This document shows, piece after piece, positions 46,301 through 57,059 of a stretch of DNA of 64,000 bases (position 1 is its first letter; each line of letters opens with the position of its first letter). Under the pieces are notes generated by a model. That model was given only the letters and a program-made list of their open reading frames with translations. It was not told the origin of the DNA and ran no database searches. The position numbers and the translations under genes are program-made. Origin of the DNA: Liquidambar formosana (Eukaryota > Streptophyta > Magnoliopsida > Saxifragales > Altingiaceae); contig CM077832.1 of the NCBI GenBank assembly GCA_039720395.1, positions 27,515,763 to 27,579,762 of the forward strand. Reading direction: 5' to 3'.

Positions 46301-49300
46301 TAAGGTTCTAAGAAATGATAGAGGTGGTGAATATGAATCTGATCCATTTGGTGAATTTTGTTCAAACCATGGCATTATATACCAAACCACTGCACCTTAT
46401 TCACCACAACAAAACGGAATTGCCGAACGCAAAAACAGAACCTTAAAAGAAATGATGAATGCTATGTTGATAAGTTCGGGTTTACCTCAGAACTTGTGGG
46501 GGGAAGCAGTGCTTTCTGCGAATTATATACTTAATAAAATACCTCGCAAAATTATAAACAAAACACCCTATGAATTATGGAAAGGTCGAGAACCTTCATA
46601 TAAATTCATGAAAGTGTGGGGGTGTTTGGCCAAGGTAGCGGTTCCTATTCCTAAACGAGTTAAGATAGGACCAAAAGCAATTGATTGTGTATTTATTGGT
46701 TATGCTAATAATAGTAGTGCATATCAATTCCTTGTTCATAAATCTGAAATTTCTGATATACATGTGAATACCATAATTGAATCTAGGAATGCATCATTTT
46801 TTGAAAATATATTTCCATGCAATCCTACACATGAGACAAGTTTTCTCAAAAGAACTTATGAGACTACGACTAGTCACGATCAATACCAAAAGTCTATAGA
46901 CAAAGAACGTGAAGATGAGCCTAGACGTAGCAAAAGGGTTAGGACTTCAAAATCCTATGGCTCGGATTTTCTAACTTATTTGTTAGAAAATGAACCTCAA
47001 AGCTTCAAGGAAGCTATGTCCACTCCAGAAGCACCCCTTTGGAAAGAAGCTGTAAATAGCGAAATTGAATCCATTATGCAAAATCATACATGGGAATTGG
47101 TGGACCTTCCACCAGGGAATAAACCTCTTGGATATAAATGGATATTCAAGAGCAAGATGAAAGCAGATGGATTAATTGATAAATACAAGGCGAGACTTGT
47201 AGCCAAAGGATTTAGACAAAGAGAAGAGTAGACTATTTTGATACATATTCACCAGTTTCAAGAATAACGTATATTAGGATGTTATTAGCTATTGCAGCTG
47301 TGCATAAGCTTGAAATACATCAAATGGATGTTAAAACGACATTCTTAAATGGTGAATTAAATGAGGAAATCTATATGGAACAACCAGAAGGGTTCATTGT
47401 TCCAGGACAAGAAAAGAAAGTTTGCAGGCTTGTTAAATCATTATATGGTTTAAAGCAAGCACCTAAGCAATGGCACGAAAAATTTGACAAAGTGATAATG
47501 TCAAATGGATTTAGAATCAATGAATGTGATAAGTGTGTGTATGTCAAATAGACTACAAATGGCTATGTCATAATTTGTCTATACGTGGATGATATGCTAA
47601 TTATGGGTAGCAATAATGATATCATTAAAGCTACTAAGAAGATGTTGACTAGCAAGTTCGACATGAAAGATATGGGTATTGCAGATGTCATATTAGGAAT
47701 TAAGATTTCCAGAACGTCCGATGGATTAGTGTTATCTCAATCACATTATATTGAGAAAATTCTGAGGAAATTTAATCAATTTGATTGTAATCCAGCGAGA
47801 ACACCCGTGGATATAAATCTTCATTTAACTAAAAATGGAGGTCAAGGCATATCTCAATTAGAGTATTCTCAAATTATTGGGAGTCTAATGTACGTTATGA
47901 ACTGTACACGACCTGACATAGCATACTCAATTAGTAAATTGAGTAGATACACTTGTAACCCAGGGCTAGACCACTGGAAGGCAATAGTTAGAGTACTCAG
48001 ATATTTGAAATATACTCTAAATTATGGATTACATTACATAGGATATCCAGCTGTACTAGAAGGGTATAGTAATGCAAACTGGATATCTGATACAAAAGAT
48101 TCTAAATCAACAATTGGATATGTCTTCACACTTGGAGGTGGAGTGGTGTCTTGGAAATCTTCCAAACAAACGTGCATTGCAAGATCCACAATGGAATCGG
48201 AATTTATAACTTTAGATAAAGCTGGCGAAGAAGCTAAGTGGCTTCGTCATTTCCTAGAAGATATTCCAATGTGGTCAAAACCTGTGCCAGCAATTTGTAT
48301 ACATTGCGATAGCCAATCAGCTATTGGAAGGGCACAGAATAATATGTATAATGGTAAGTCTCGACACATTCGTCGAAGACACAATACTGTTAGACAATTG
48401 CTCTCAAGTGGAGTTATATCCATTGACTATATAAAGTCAAATGATAATATTGCGGATCCGTTAACGAAAGGTTTGACTAGAGAGCAAGTATATAGTTCAT
48501 CGAGGGGAATGGGCTTAAAGCTTACTATATTTTAAAAAAGTTACCATAATGGCAACCCAACCTAGCTGACTGGAGATCCCAAGGAACTAGGTTCAAAGGG
48601 CCAATCGAATTGTGTGTGACTTAGTGGAATCACTTAGGAGATAACTCTTCTACCTATTCCTATGATGAAAAAGTGATGCCTGTAGCGTGTACCAGGATAA
48701 GCTAAGCTTTTAATGGTTCTTATATCTTGGAAATCCAAGTGGGGTATAGCAGGATACTCTTAATAAGAATCACCTATATGAGTGTAGAAGGGGCCACTTC
48801 TATGAGAATTATAAGCTATATTCTCTGAAGCACTCATAGAAACCAGGACTTGTTCAGGGCCAAAATGAACACAATCATGAGAACCAAACTGTGTTCGGGA
48901 AGGAACTATGTGAATTCTATTGTCTAGGTTTGCACAAACAGCTGAATAGTTCAAGACATCACGTTTACTAATCAGCCAGCAAATCCAATAGTCTTTCACA
49001 AGAGAAGGTTCAAAGCCACAAGCCACCTATCCTATGCAGGGACTTTCCATACTTACTCTCTTTTGTGTCAGCATTTTCAATTGCATAGATATCCAACCAA
49101 TTTCCATTCATGTGGGGGATTATTAGAGATATTGGCCATTTATTAATGTGGGTCCCATGTATAATTTGAGGTGGGTCCATATTGGAATTAATTAATCTCT
49201 ATGTGGAGATTTAATTTGAATATTTAATTGGCCAAAAATCATTAATGGGTGAATGAGAAATTGTTCTCTAAAGTCACCTTTGAATAGTTGGTTGAAGAAT

Positions 49301-50109
49301 GGTAATAAGGCTTGTCCCACATTGAATAACTATGAAATTCTAAGTGAATTCATATACACATACTTTGGACCTGTGGTTTGGGCCCAAAGGGCACCCAAGT
49401 TTTGTGAGGAGGGAGGACCTAGCCAACATTGGGTTTGGACCCAAAAACACACGCGCGCGCCCGCCCGCACCGCACTGAACAGAGCCGGGTCGAGTGGGGT
49501 GGAGTGGGGTGGGGTGGGGTGGGGTTGGGTCAAGAAGACTGACCCATGTGTGTTATTTTTTAAGCAAAATTTATTTTGCTAATTAATTTTATTACCGTTA
49601 AGTCATGTCTGTCTGTTAACCCAGAACAGTCATGAACAAAAGACACACCTGATCAATGTGCCTTTTGGACTGTTCTGGAGAGTCACTTCTAGGTTGTTTA
49701 TTTAAACTGCATTTTCACAGTCAATTAGAGGTTAATCAAGAGTTTAATTTTCGTACTGTTTAAGAGAGAGAGTAAGGACACAGTCGGTTCACCAGACACG
49801 CAGATTGCAGTGCTTTTTCTGTGTGGCAGATCATTGTATCCTGGGAGGCAGACGTCTAAGAGACTCAAAGCACCAAGTGAGGGACGAAATCTGTCTTAAG
49901 GACATAGCGTCAAACGCTAGCCTTGGTCAATCCGGTTCTGTTTTATTATCTTCTATATTCTGTAAGTTTGTGAATTTCCAGAATTTATTTCGATTTCTAT
50001 TATATTCTGTGTTCTGTATATTTGTGTAATTCAGAATAATTCGTGTATTATATGCATACTGTTTTGACAGAATTATAAATAAGTAATACAAGACAATATT
50101 TTTCCAACA
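43384..50109 (+). mobile_element. Ty1/Copia retrotransposon, two LTRs, degenerate coding region
   Basis: The 5' LTR is 43384-44365 and the 3' LTR 49121-50109. They are nearly identical, start TATTAGAGATATTGG (ancestral TG changed to TA) and end CCAACA. TTATG flanks the element at 43379-43383 and 50110-50114, a 5-bp TSD. A polypurine tract GTGGGGGAT precedes the 3' LTR. The interior encodes gag, protease, integrase, reverse transcriptase and RNase H in Copia order. The sequence after the 5' LTR (ATCTTAAGACAGAC) is not a standard initiator-Met primer site. The high LTR similarity implies fairly recent insertion. Confidence 0.95.
44572..48535 (+). pseudogene. Copia gag-pol polyprotein, frame-disrupted
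   Basis: Gag starts at ATG 44572 (MASEGTNVVPP) and ends with a zinc knuckle CYVCDKLGHRAKDC near 45355-45396. Protease shows [12 protein letters not shown] near 45540. A GAG-pre-integrase finger and integrase core follow ([29 protein letters not shown]). Reverse transcriptase has [12 protein letters not shown] near 47576-47611, and RNase H has [17 protein letters not shown] [11 protein letters not shown] and [12 protein letters not shown]. Lesions: an extra A in the A run 44684-44690, a frameshift near 45155, TGA 45402-45404, a frameshift near 47228 and TAG 47549-47551. It cannot make an intact polyprotein. The Copia lineage was not assigned. Confidence 0.93.
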
Positions 50110-50380
50110 TTATGCTGCACATCCTTGCCCCAAGGCAATTTTTTCGATCCCAGGTCTTCAATAGTTTCCAGCTGGAAGTAGTGGAGAGCTATCGATCTCC
50201 AATAGCCACTCCAGCTTCAATTCCGTCACTTGTCTCATGTAAAATGCATCTTGGCAGCATCCCTACTAACCCAGAGCTGGGGTGTATATAAGCAGTCTAG
50301 GGTTGTTTAACTGTTTGATAAGACCCATATTTTTCACCAACCTAACAGAATGAGGGGAAAAGCAAGCTGTTATAGCCTTC

Positions 50381-50700
50381 TTAGTCAACTATCATCTTGG
50401 AAAGCATGGGATCAAGAGGGAAGTCTGTCCTCTGTCTACCCACCTTAGTCAACTCACCCAATGCATTCAGTGCACTCATGCAGCGCAAAGTGCAATTCAA
50501 GGGCTTTGAGTAAAGCTTCATCCGACGGTGGATCCATAAAATCGAAATTCGACTAGTCGTAAATACCCAGGCTCTTAAGACTAAAAGCAACACTTGAAAG
50601 GTTAGTGCGCTGTACCTCCGGCAAGCACTTCCCAGGACCCCTTCTTCCATATCATAATTAGGGATGTCATCAGGGTGGGTTTGGGACCGGGACTCTCTTC
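50381..50700 (-). pseudogene. DEAH-box RNA helicase gene fragment
   Basis: On the minus strand, two frames together give PEVQRTNLSSVAFSLKSLGI, then NFDFMDPPSDEALLKALELH, then (frame-shifted) LNALGELTKVGRQRTDFPLD and PMLSKMIV. This order is the winged-helix/HA2 region of spliceosomal DEAH-box helicases (Prp2/Prp16/Prp22 class), which remodel snRNPs using ATP. An in-frame TAG and a frameshift break it, and only about 100 codons are present. No introns interrupt the piece, so it may be part of a large exon or a retrocopy. It is trapped between the Copia element and its solo LTR. Confidence 0.85.
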
Positions 50701-50708
50701 CCAACCCC

Positions 50709-51651
50709 TGTTAGAGATATTGGCCATTTATTAATGTGGGTCCCATGTGTAATTTGAGGTGGTCCATATTGGAATTAATTAATCTCTATGTGGAGATTTA
50801 ATTCGAATATTTAATTGGCCAAAATCATTAATGGTTGAATGAAAAATTGTTCTCTAAAGTCACCTTTGAATAGTTGGTTGAAAAATGGTAATAAGGCTTG
50901 TCCCACATTGAAAACTATGAATTTCTGAGTGAATTCATATACACATACTTTGGACCTATGGTTTGGGTCCAAAGGGCACCCAAGTTTTGTGAGGAGGGAG
51001 GACCTAGCCAACATTGGGTTTGAACCCAAAAACACACGCACGCGCCCGCCCGCACCGGGCAGGGCCGGCCCGGGTGGGGTCAAGAAGACTGACCCATATG
51101 TGTTATTTTTTAAGCAAAATTATTTTTGCTAATTAATTTAATTACCGTTAAGTCATGTCTGTCTGTTAACCCAGAACAGTCATGAACAAAAGACACACCT
51201 GATCAATGTGCTTTTTGGACTGTTCTGGAGAGTCACTTCTAGATTGTTTATTTAAATTGCATTTTCGCAGTCAATTAGAGGTTAATCAAGAGTTTAATTT
51301 TCGTACTGTTTAAGAGAGAGAGTAAGGACACAGTGGGTTCACTAGACACGCAGATTGCAGTGCTTTTTCTGTGTGGCAGATCATTGTATCCTGGGAGGCA
51401 GACGTCTAAGAGACTCAAAGTACCAAGTGAGGGGCGAAATCTGTCTTAAGGACATAGCGTCAAACGCTAAGCCTTGATCAATCCGGTTCTGTTTTATTAT
51501 CTTCTGTATTCTGTAAGTTTGTGAATTTCCAGATATTATTATCTTTTCTTTTATATTCTGTATTCTGTATGTTTGAGTAATCCAGAATAATTCGTGTATA
51601 TGCATACTGTTTTGACAGAATTATACATAAGTAAGACAATATTTTCCAACA
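50709..51651 (+). mobile_element. Solo LTR of the same Copia family
   Basis: It starts TGTTAGAGATATTGG, ends TTTTCCAACA, and is closely similar along its length to the LTRs of 43384-50109. ACCCC flanks it on both sides (50704-50708 and 51652-51656). The separate TSD shows this was an independent insertion later reduced by LTR-LTR recombination. Its G-rich tract is much shorter than in the other two copies. Confidence 0.93.
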
Positions 51652-51656
51652 ACCCC

Positions 51657-52444
51657 AACTAAGAATTACCCCATCACTACTCCGTTCCAATCTCACTTCG
51701 CGTTTCACTATCAAATTCTCATTCTCATCCTAATTAAATTTTAAATTCTATTCCCACAAAGAATATACACACAGGAGAGGGGCCACTGTCGGCGTCTCGA
51801 AAAAGAATGGTTGCTGTTTATCGGATTATGTGGTCATTGGAAAAGGCATCTAAATTCAGAGAAGACGACTGTTTATCGGATTTGTAGCTGGGAAGAACCT
51901 ACGATGCGCATTTCGATTTGTCCTCCTTCTGCGAAATCTTCTTCGATTTCTTTAAATTGTCTATCGTTTTTTTATTTTTTATTTTAATGGAAATTATTCA
52001 GAAGATTGCTCGTGTTGCTGCAGGTATTTGTGTGGCTTTCTCAGTTTGGTAAAGCGGGAGACTTTCCAATAAATTGTACTCCATCCCATTGATGTAAAAT
52101 CGAATTTTTGTTTTGTTAATCCAAATATTAGTAGAAGAATTTAGTCATATCATTAAAAAACTATGGGAAAAATTATTTAATATTACTTATATAACTAAGA
52201 ATTAAACTCATGCAACATAACTCAAATCAATGTTTGATAATTAATAGTCTAAAAAATAATTGCGGATTTATATAATAAGGAAAAAAAAAAAACTCGAGAA
52301 TCTCATGTAATTACTAGTTTTTTTTTTTTTTTTGAATTTTTAAATTGAGGAAAATGTTACTCAGATCTAATGATGGAATCTGAGTTTATTAACACATGAA
52401 ACAAAGCAATGATAATCATGACTGTGACAATGTCGTTTGCTTGA
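51657..52444. other. Spacer 3' of the defensin-like gene
   Basis: No gene recognised. It includes T/A runs near 52280 and 52318-52334 and probably the 3' untranslated part of the minus-strand peptide gene. Confidence 0.4.
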
Positions 52445-53086
52445 TTATGGGCTACAACAACAAACAGTTTCTCCGGGGCGTTGTTTGGAAAGGCATTTCC
52501 CGGTTCTGAATTGTTTGAGCATGCAGTCTGTGTTGCATTGCTGGTCCCCATAGGTAGCCGAACAAGTTGAATAGCAGAAAGGGTCCGCGGGATAATCCAG
52601 CTGATACTCTACATACAAATATATTTCACCTTCTTGTGTCAGTTACAATGAAATACAACATATATTAAGGTCGTACTTGTTTGGTTGGAATCAGAGCAAT
52701 TGAAATGAAATGAGACTTAAATAGTGAGCCATCGCGACAAGAGAGAAGAAATGAAAGAGAGTAGAAAGGTGGAATCAAAGTCTCTTGAGAGCCTTAATCC
52801 CATTAACACCCTGAATTCCGTTACCACCTTGAGCGGTGGTAATAAGGATATTGGGACTCTCAAGAAGGTTAAGATTCCTCCTCTCATATGTTCTCTTTCT
52901 TTTCCTCACTCTTATCGCAGTGACTTATCATTGAAGTCTAATTTCATTTCGTTTTCTCGAGTTCTAATTAAACATATGAGCAATAAATAAAAAATAAAAA
53001 AATGAGTAAGATTTACCAGAGGTAACTGAGGAAACAATAAGAGCAATGACAGTGAGAGAAACCAAAAAGAATTTAGTCGACGGCAT
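52445..53086 (-). CDS. Defensin-like cysteine-rich secreted peptide
   Basis: Two exons, 53017-53086 and 52445-52608 (donor G|gtaaatc, acceptor tgtag|A), join in frame to 77 residues. The first exon encodes a hydrophobic signal peptide (MPSTKFFLVSLTVIALIVSS) and the second the mature peptide. Eight cysteines stand at 35, 39, 48, 52, 62, 73, 74 and 75. They include CX3C (48/52) and CXC (73/75), the signature of the cysteine-stabilised alpha-beta fold. The intron after the signal peptide, in phase 1, is typical of plant defensin-like (DEFL/LCR) genes, which encode apoplastic antimicrobial or signalling peptides. A TATA box lies about 60 bp upstream of the ATG. No lesions are visible. Target and activity cannot be read from sequence. 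Confidence 0.88.
52690..52975. repeat. Imperfect foldback in the defensin-like intron
   Basis: TCTTGAGAG (about 52782-52790) and its inverse CTCTCAAGA (52857-52865), plus TTACCACC..GGTGGTAA around 52820-52842, make an imperfect hairpin. The outer parts contain AAATGAAATGAG and inverse-like CATTTCGTTTTC. Probably a decayed MITE; no TSD was found. Confidence 0.4.
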
Positions 53087-53142
53087 GTCTAATTCCTTTA
53101 CTTGATTTGATGGAATGGTTAGTAGGGACGCCAGAAGTAAGC

Positions 53143-53154
53143 TTTTATATAGGG
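53143..53154 (-). promoter_or_regulatory. TATA box of the defensin-like gene
   Basis: The minus strand reads CCTATATAAAAGC, a canonical plant TATA element, about 60 bp upstream of the start codon at 53084-53086. That spacing leaves a short leader. Confidence 0.6.
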
Positions 53155-53239
53155 TATTGGCGTAATAGAAACCTAAATTAATTATCCACTTGCTTTCTAA
53201 TTGCAAAATGTTTACGTTTTTCACTCCTTTTTCATTTTT

Positions 53240-53900
53240 AAAATGTTAAAACCATCAATTTGGATTTAATTGAATACATGTGGGTCTTTTCTTGTTTTGT
53301 GAATCTTAATTGACTATTGCCTTGAACTGCTTTTCTTTCTATTAAATGCTATCCATATATAGGAATTTTTCAAAAAGGAGGAGTCCCCATCTGCCCAAAA
53401 GATTTTAGAGAAGTCTTTAAGAGACGTGTCCTTCTTGAGTCTATTATTTCCTAGTTGTCCTTAATTCCCTTATTTATATAGTGGCATTTTGCTATCAGAA
53501 AAATCGTAATAATAAATTTAATATTGATTATATCTTGGTTTTTATGAAATCATGACAAAGACCTTACTTAAAATCATGGTTAAATTGGTTAAATTGGGAC
53601 AAAAATCTTTAGCGTGTTCATAATGCGGAGGGAAAAATGCATTTTCCTAAGGTTTAAATCACTGGCTTAAAAAAAAAAAAAAAAAACTATTATAAAAAGA
53701 TTCAGCTTAAATAAAATCACAGTTTTTATAAGAACAAGGAGAAATATGCCAGAAGTCCATTTTTGAGAAATCATACAGTCAACAGTCTCAACATTTTTTA
53801 TATACAACCTCAAGTCCATAGATAAGCTTATATGGTAACATTTAAAGATATTGGTGGCTGATCTTCTTTCGTAAATACCATTCCTACCCTCCTCCATAGA
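53240..53900. other. Spacer, nothing recognised
   Basis: AT-rich region upstream of the defensin-like gene, with an A run at 53669-53686. Any distal promoter elements would be here; none is clear. Confidence 0.35.
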
Positions 53901-54137
53901 TATGGTAAGAAATCAAGGTGATCTCCCATATATTTTGTTGTGATTTTTTCCTAATTTTACTCCCTATGTTTTTTGATAGTAAATAATAGTTTTCCTATAT
54001 ATTTTATTGTCAACTAAGGATATGGTAAGTAATCAAGGTGATACCCCATATTTTTGCTGTGATTTTTTCTTAGTTTTACTCCCCATGTTTTTCGATGTGA
54101 ATAATAGTTTTCCTATATTATTGTCAACCAATGGATT
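53898..54137. repeat. Tandem duplication, about 120-bp unit
   Basis: Two copies start GATATGGTAAG at about 53899 and 54019 and share AATCAAGGTGAT, TGTGATTTTTTC and AATAATAGTTTTCCTATAT. They are diverged by small substitutions and indels and are non-coding. Confidence 0.85.
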
Positions 54138-54261
54138 TTGCCACCTTTCACTTGAGAGTTTGAAAAGGTATCATCACTCGAGGTATTGCCAGTATCTTGG
54201 TATAACTATTACTATCATAATCCTACCCATTATCCCATCCTCCCTCGCTCACTGCACTTTA

Positions 54262-55613
54262 AAGGGGAAATTAGCTAAAAAGTCCACATATATAGGACTT
54301 ATGGAGGCATGCACAAGTCTATGGTAAAAAATTATGTAACCATAAGTTCACTTTTAAATGAAACGGTGGGCTTTTGTGGGAGTCTAAAGTACATAAAATC
54401 AATTTTACCCTTAAAGTTATTATTTTTTGTGTCGAAACTTTAAAATAACATAACTTTCAATCTACACATTAGTTTTTAATAAAAAATATATTTTTGGAAT
54501 TTATTTGTCGAGACTTTCGAAATAAGACCTATGATGAATATAAAATTTTGTAAAAATAAAAAAATAGTTACATTGGTTAAGTGTACTTATTTTAAAATAG
54601 TTACATGTAACTGTTTTAGAAAATTTTAAATGAAATTATTTTTAGTAAAGTTTAAATTTAATAATTGTTTTATGAGTAAATTTAACAACTAAATTATGAA
54701 TGAAACAATTAGAATTCATATTAGTGGTTTGAAAACTTATGGATTTTGAAACAAATAAAGTGTTTTTTTTTTTTTTTTAATAACAGTTACATGAAATTAT
54801 TTTCAAAAACCATGTGTGGCTACCATTTTCAGTTAGGAGTTTTGCTTTATGTTCTGGTTACATGTCAGCACATGTTTTGCTTCTTATATGAATTAATAAT
54901 TTGTTTCCTAATTTGAATTTTTTTTTTTTTTCATATTTTATCAATGATAGAGGCTTCAAAGTAGGAACTATAACCCACATAGCAAATCAAGAGTCAAGTC
55001 CAGTTCTTGATATTTTTTTAATTGATAATTTTCATGAGGAATAAATATTATATTATTAAAAAGACAAAGAAAGAACAATGGGAAGAGGTGGTCACATTAA
55101 GGAGTCAAGGGAAAGAGGGGACTGAGGCACGAGAAGGTTCATAGACTTATATGAATTAATCCTTAAGGCTCCTGCCACTATGTTTCTGTTAACATTACCT
55201 GTACCATCATGATCATCACTCAACTAGCAGTGTGAATGACAAGCTTTGCTATGCCATCAATGGTGTCTCACACACAAAGCCAATCACACCATTGAAGCTT
55301 GTTGAATAATACGGAGTTGGTGATAAGGTGTTTAAATATGACACTATCAATGACAGGCCCCTAACAACTGATTTGAGAGCAGATGCATGGGGGTGGAGGA
55401 GAGGGTGTTAATGTGGGGATGGTAGCGGTGGTGGTGGGTGGAGGGGTCTTTGGATGGCTAAGAGAGTGTGTGTTTTAGAGATCTGTTAGTGGTTTCAATG
55501 AGGAGCAATTTTGTCAAAGAAATGTGAATGTGGACTTATTGCTACATAAAATTTTATTGTAGACTTATGGCTGCACAAGTCCAATTATTTGGACTTGTGG
55601 CCAAAGTCCCCTT
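54262..55613. mobile_element. MULE carrying a host-gene fragment (Pack-MULE candidate)
   Basis: The left end AAGGGGAAATTAGC then TAAAAAGTCC, and the inverted right end AAGGGGACTTTGGCC then ACAAGTCC, can be aligned for about 90 bp, including GGACTTATGG/GGACTTGTG and GCACAAGTCT/GCCATAAGTCT. The termini resemble those of the MULE at 35151. The interior holds a multicopper-oxidase-like coding piece at 55232-55362. No transposase frame is visible and a 9-bp TSD was not found. Confidence 0.5.
55232..55362 (+). pseudogene. Fragment of a plant multicopper oxidase-like gene (SKU5/ascorbate-oxidase-homologue type)
   Basis: One frame reads VNDKLCYAINGVSHTKPITP, then LKLVE, a TAA stop, and YGVGDKVFKYDTINDRP. 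This matches the conserved middle cupredoxin segment of pollen-type L-ascorbate-oxidase homologues (INGVS...TPLKLA.Y.....VFKYD.I...P). Those are apoplastic or GPI-anchored proteins that often lack copper ligands. Only about 43 codons remain, with an in-frame stop. Location between MULE-like ends suggests transposon capture. Confidence 0.7.
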
Positions 55614-55644
55614 AAAAAAATCAAAACTAAGGATATTCCAACAT

Positions 55645-56015
55645 ATTCCAACATGTGAGGAAAGTTGTACATAAATTATAACGGTTTTAATTATATGTAT
55701 GTAACCTGAATAGTCATAACGGTTTTAACTGTATGTAGCGTGCGTCATTATACTAGTTCTAATGGTTTTTTAAGATGTTTCTTAATGTATCAAATTTATA
55801 TTTAGTATTATTAAGGATGAAAATAATAAGAATTTATAGTATAATATATATAAATAATACACCAACTATTCCAACATGTGAGGGACGTCATAGTTAACGT
55901 ACAACGGTTTTAAACTGTATTTAACTTGATTAGTCACAACGGTTTTAACTATATGTAGCTTGCAGATATAGTTATAGTGGTTTGAACGGTTTTTAGATGT
56001 TTCTTAATATATCAT
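55645..56015. repeat. Direct duplication, offset 223 bp
   Basis: ATTCCAACATGTGAGG occurs at 55645-55660 and 55868-55883. Each is followed by matching TAACGGTTTTAA, AACGGTTTTAACT..ATGTAGC and TTTTAGATGTTTCTTAAT-like blocks. It is non-coding and AT-rich. Confidence 0.75.
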
Positions 56016-56097
56016 TTTCATTTTTTGTACGTATTGATCTTATAAAGTTCAAAGGAGAATATATAACAATATATCTATCTATCTTATCTTATCTTAT

Positions 56098-57055
56098 CTT
56101 ACTACCTATAAAAAGATGAATGTAAGAAAAACTTTTGATTGACTAATATACCCTTATTTTAATTTTTAAATACACAATTACCCACCCTTCTACATATATA
56201 GGAAATATAACAATATGAAAACTAAAATTCTAAAACATATACCTTAATATATTCTAAAACACATACTTTAATATATAAAACACAAATAGGAATTTAAAGG
56301 AAACGGAAACTATAATTCTTATATAATAAACAGAAATATATAGGAATATGGAAATTATAATTCTAAAACAACAGCCGGAACACAAACCTTAATATATTCT
56401 TAAACACATACCTTAATATATAAAACACAAATAGGAATTAAAAGGAAACGGAAATTATAATTTCTATATAATAAATAAACAGTCGGATTGTAAATTCCAC
56501 TTTCTCCATTAAGAATAGTTTCAACATTCTCTCAACTTTTTCCATTAACGGCGACTTCTCCCTTTTTTGGTTAATGGTGACTTCTTCCTTCTCTGGTAAG
56601 TTTTGCTTTGCAAATCTATATTACCTATAAAAGGTTGAATTTCAGAAAAACTTTTGAATGACCAATATACCCTTATTTAAAAAAAAAAAATACATATCTA
56701 CCTTCCTTTAATTGAAACACATAATAAACATTCTTATCATTTGGTAACAAATGAAAGTTAGATTTTAATTCAAACTCTTAACAAATTAAAGTTAGATTTT
56801 TACTCAAATTCTTTTTTTAGAGCAACTACCAAGTTGCATGATAATATATATGAATATAAACTCTTTAAACATTCCGTTTTATGAAGAAAAAAAAATTCTG
56901 AATATATATCTAAAGAGTTTTTAATCTTTCATTGTATTTTCGAATTTTAAACTTTATCTTTTATGAAAAAATATAAAATCTTTATGTATTTATTATTTTG
57001 TATAACTAATATTATTTAAAAATATTCACGTGCAACGCACGTGTGCTATATCTAG
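56098..57055 (+). mobile_element. Helitron(s), non-autonomous, with tandem 5'-end copies
   Basis: The 3' end carries a GC-rich hairpin CACGTGCAACGCACGTG, an eight-base spacer, then CTAG (57052-57055) followed by T, the Helitron 3' structure. A 5' end A|TCTATATTACCTATAAAAGG starts at 56615, giving a 441-bp element. A second, similar 5' region (CTTACTACCTATAAAAAG, 56095 onward) lies about 515 bp upstream. Between them are two tandem copies of a roughly 135-bp unit (about 56205-56470) with AATATATAAAACACAAATAG. No Rep/helicase coding is present. Confidence 0.75.
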
Positions 57056-57059
57056 TATA

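Noticed and set aside
50709..51651. Third LTR as part of a single three-LTR Copia element
   Set aside because: It has its own TSD (ACCCC) and is separated by about 590 bp of non-element DNA with a helicase fragment.
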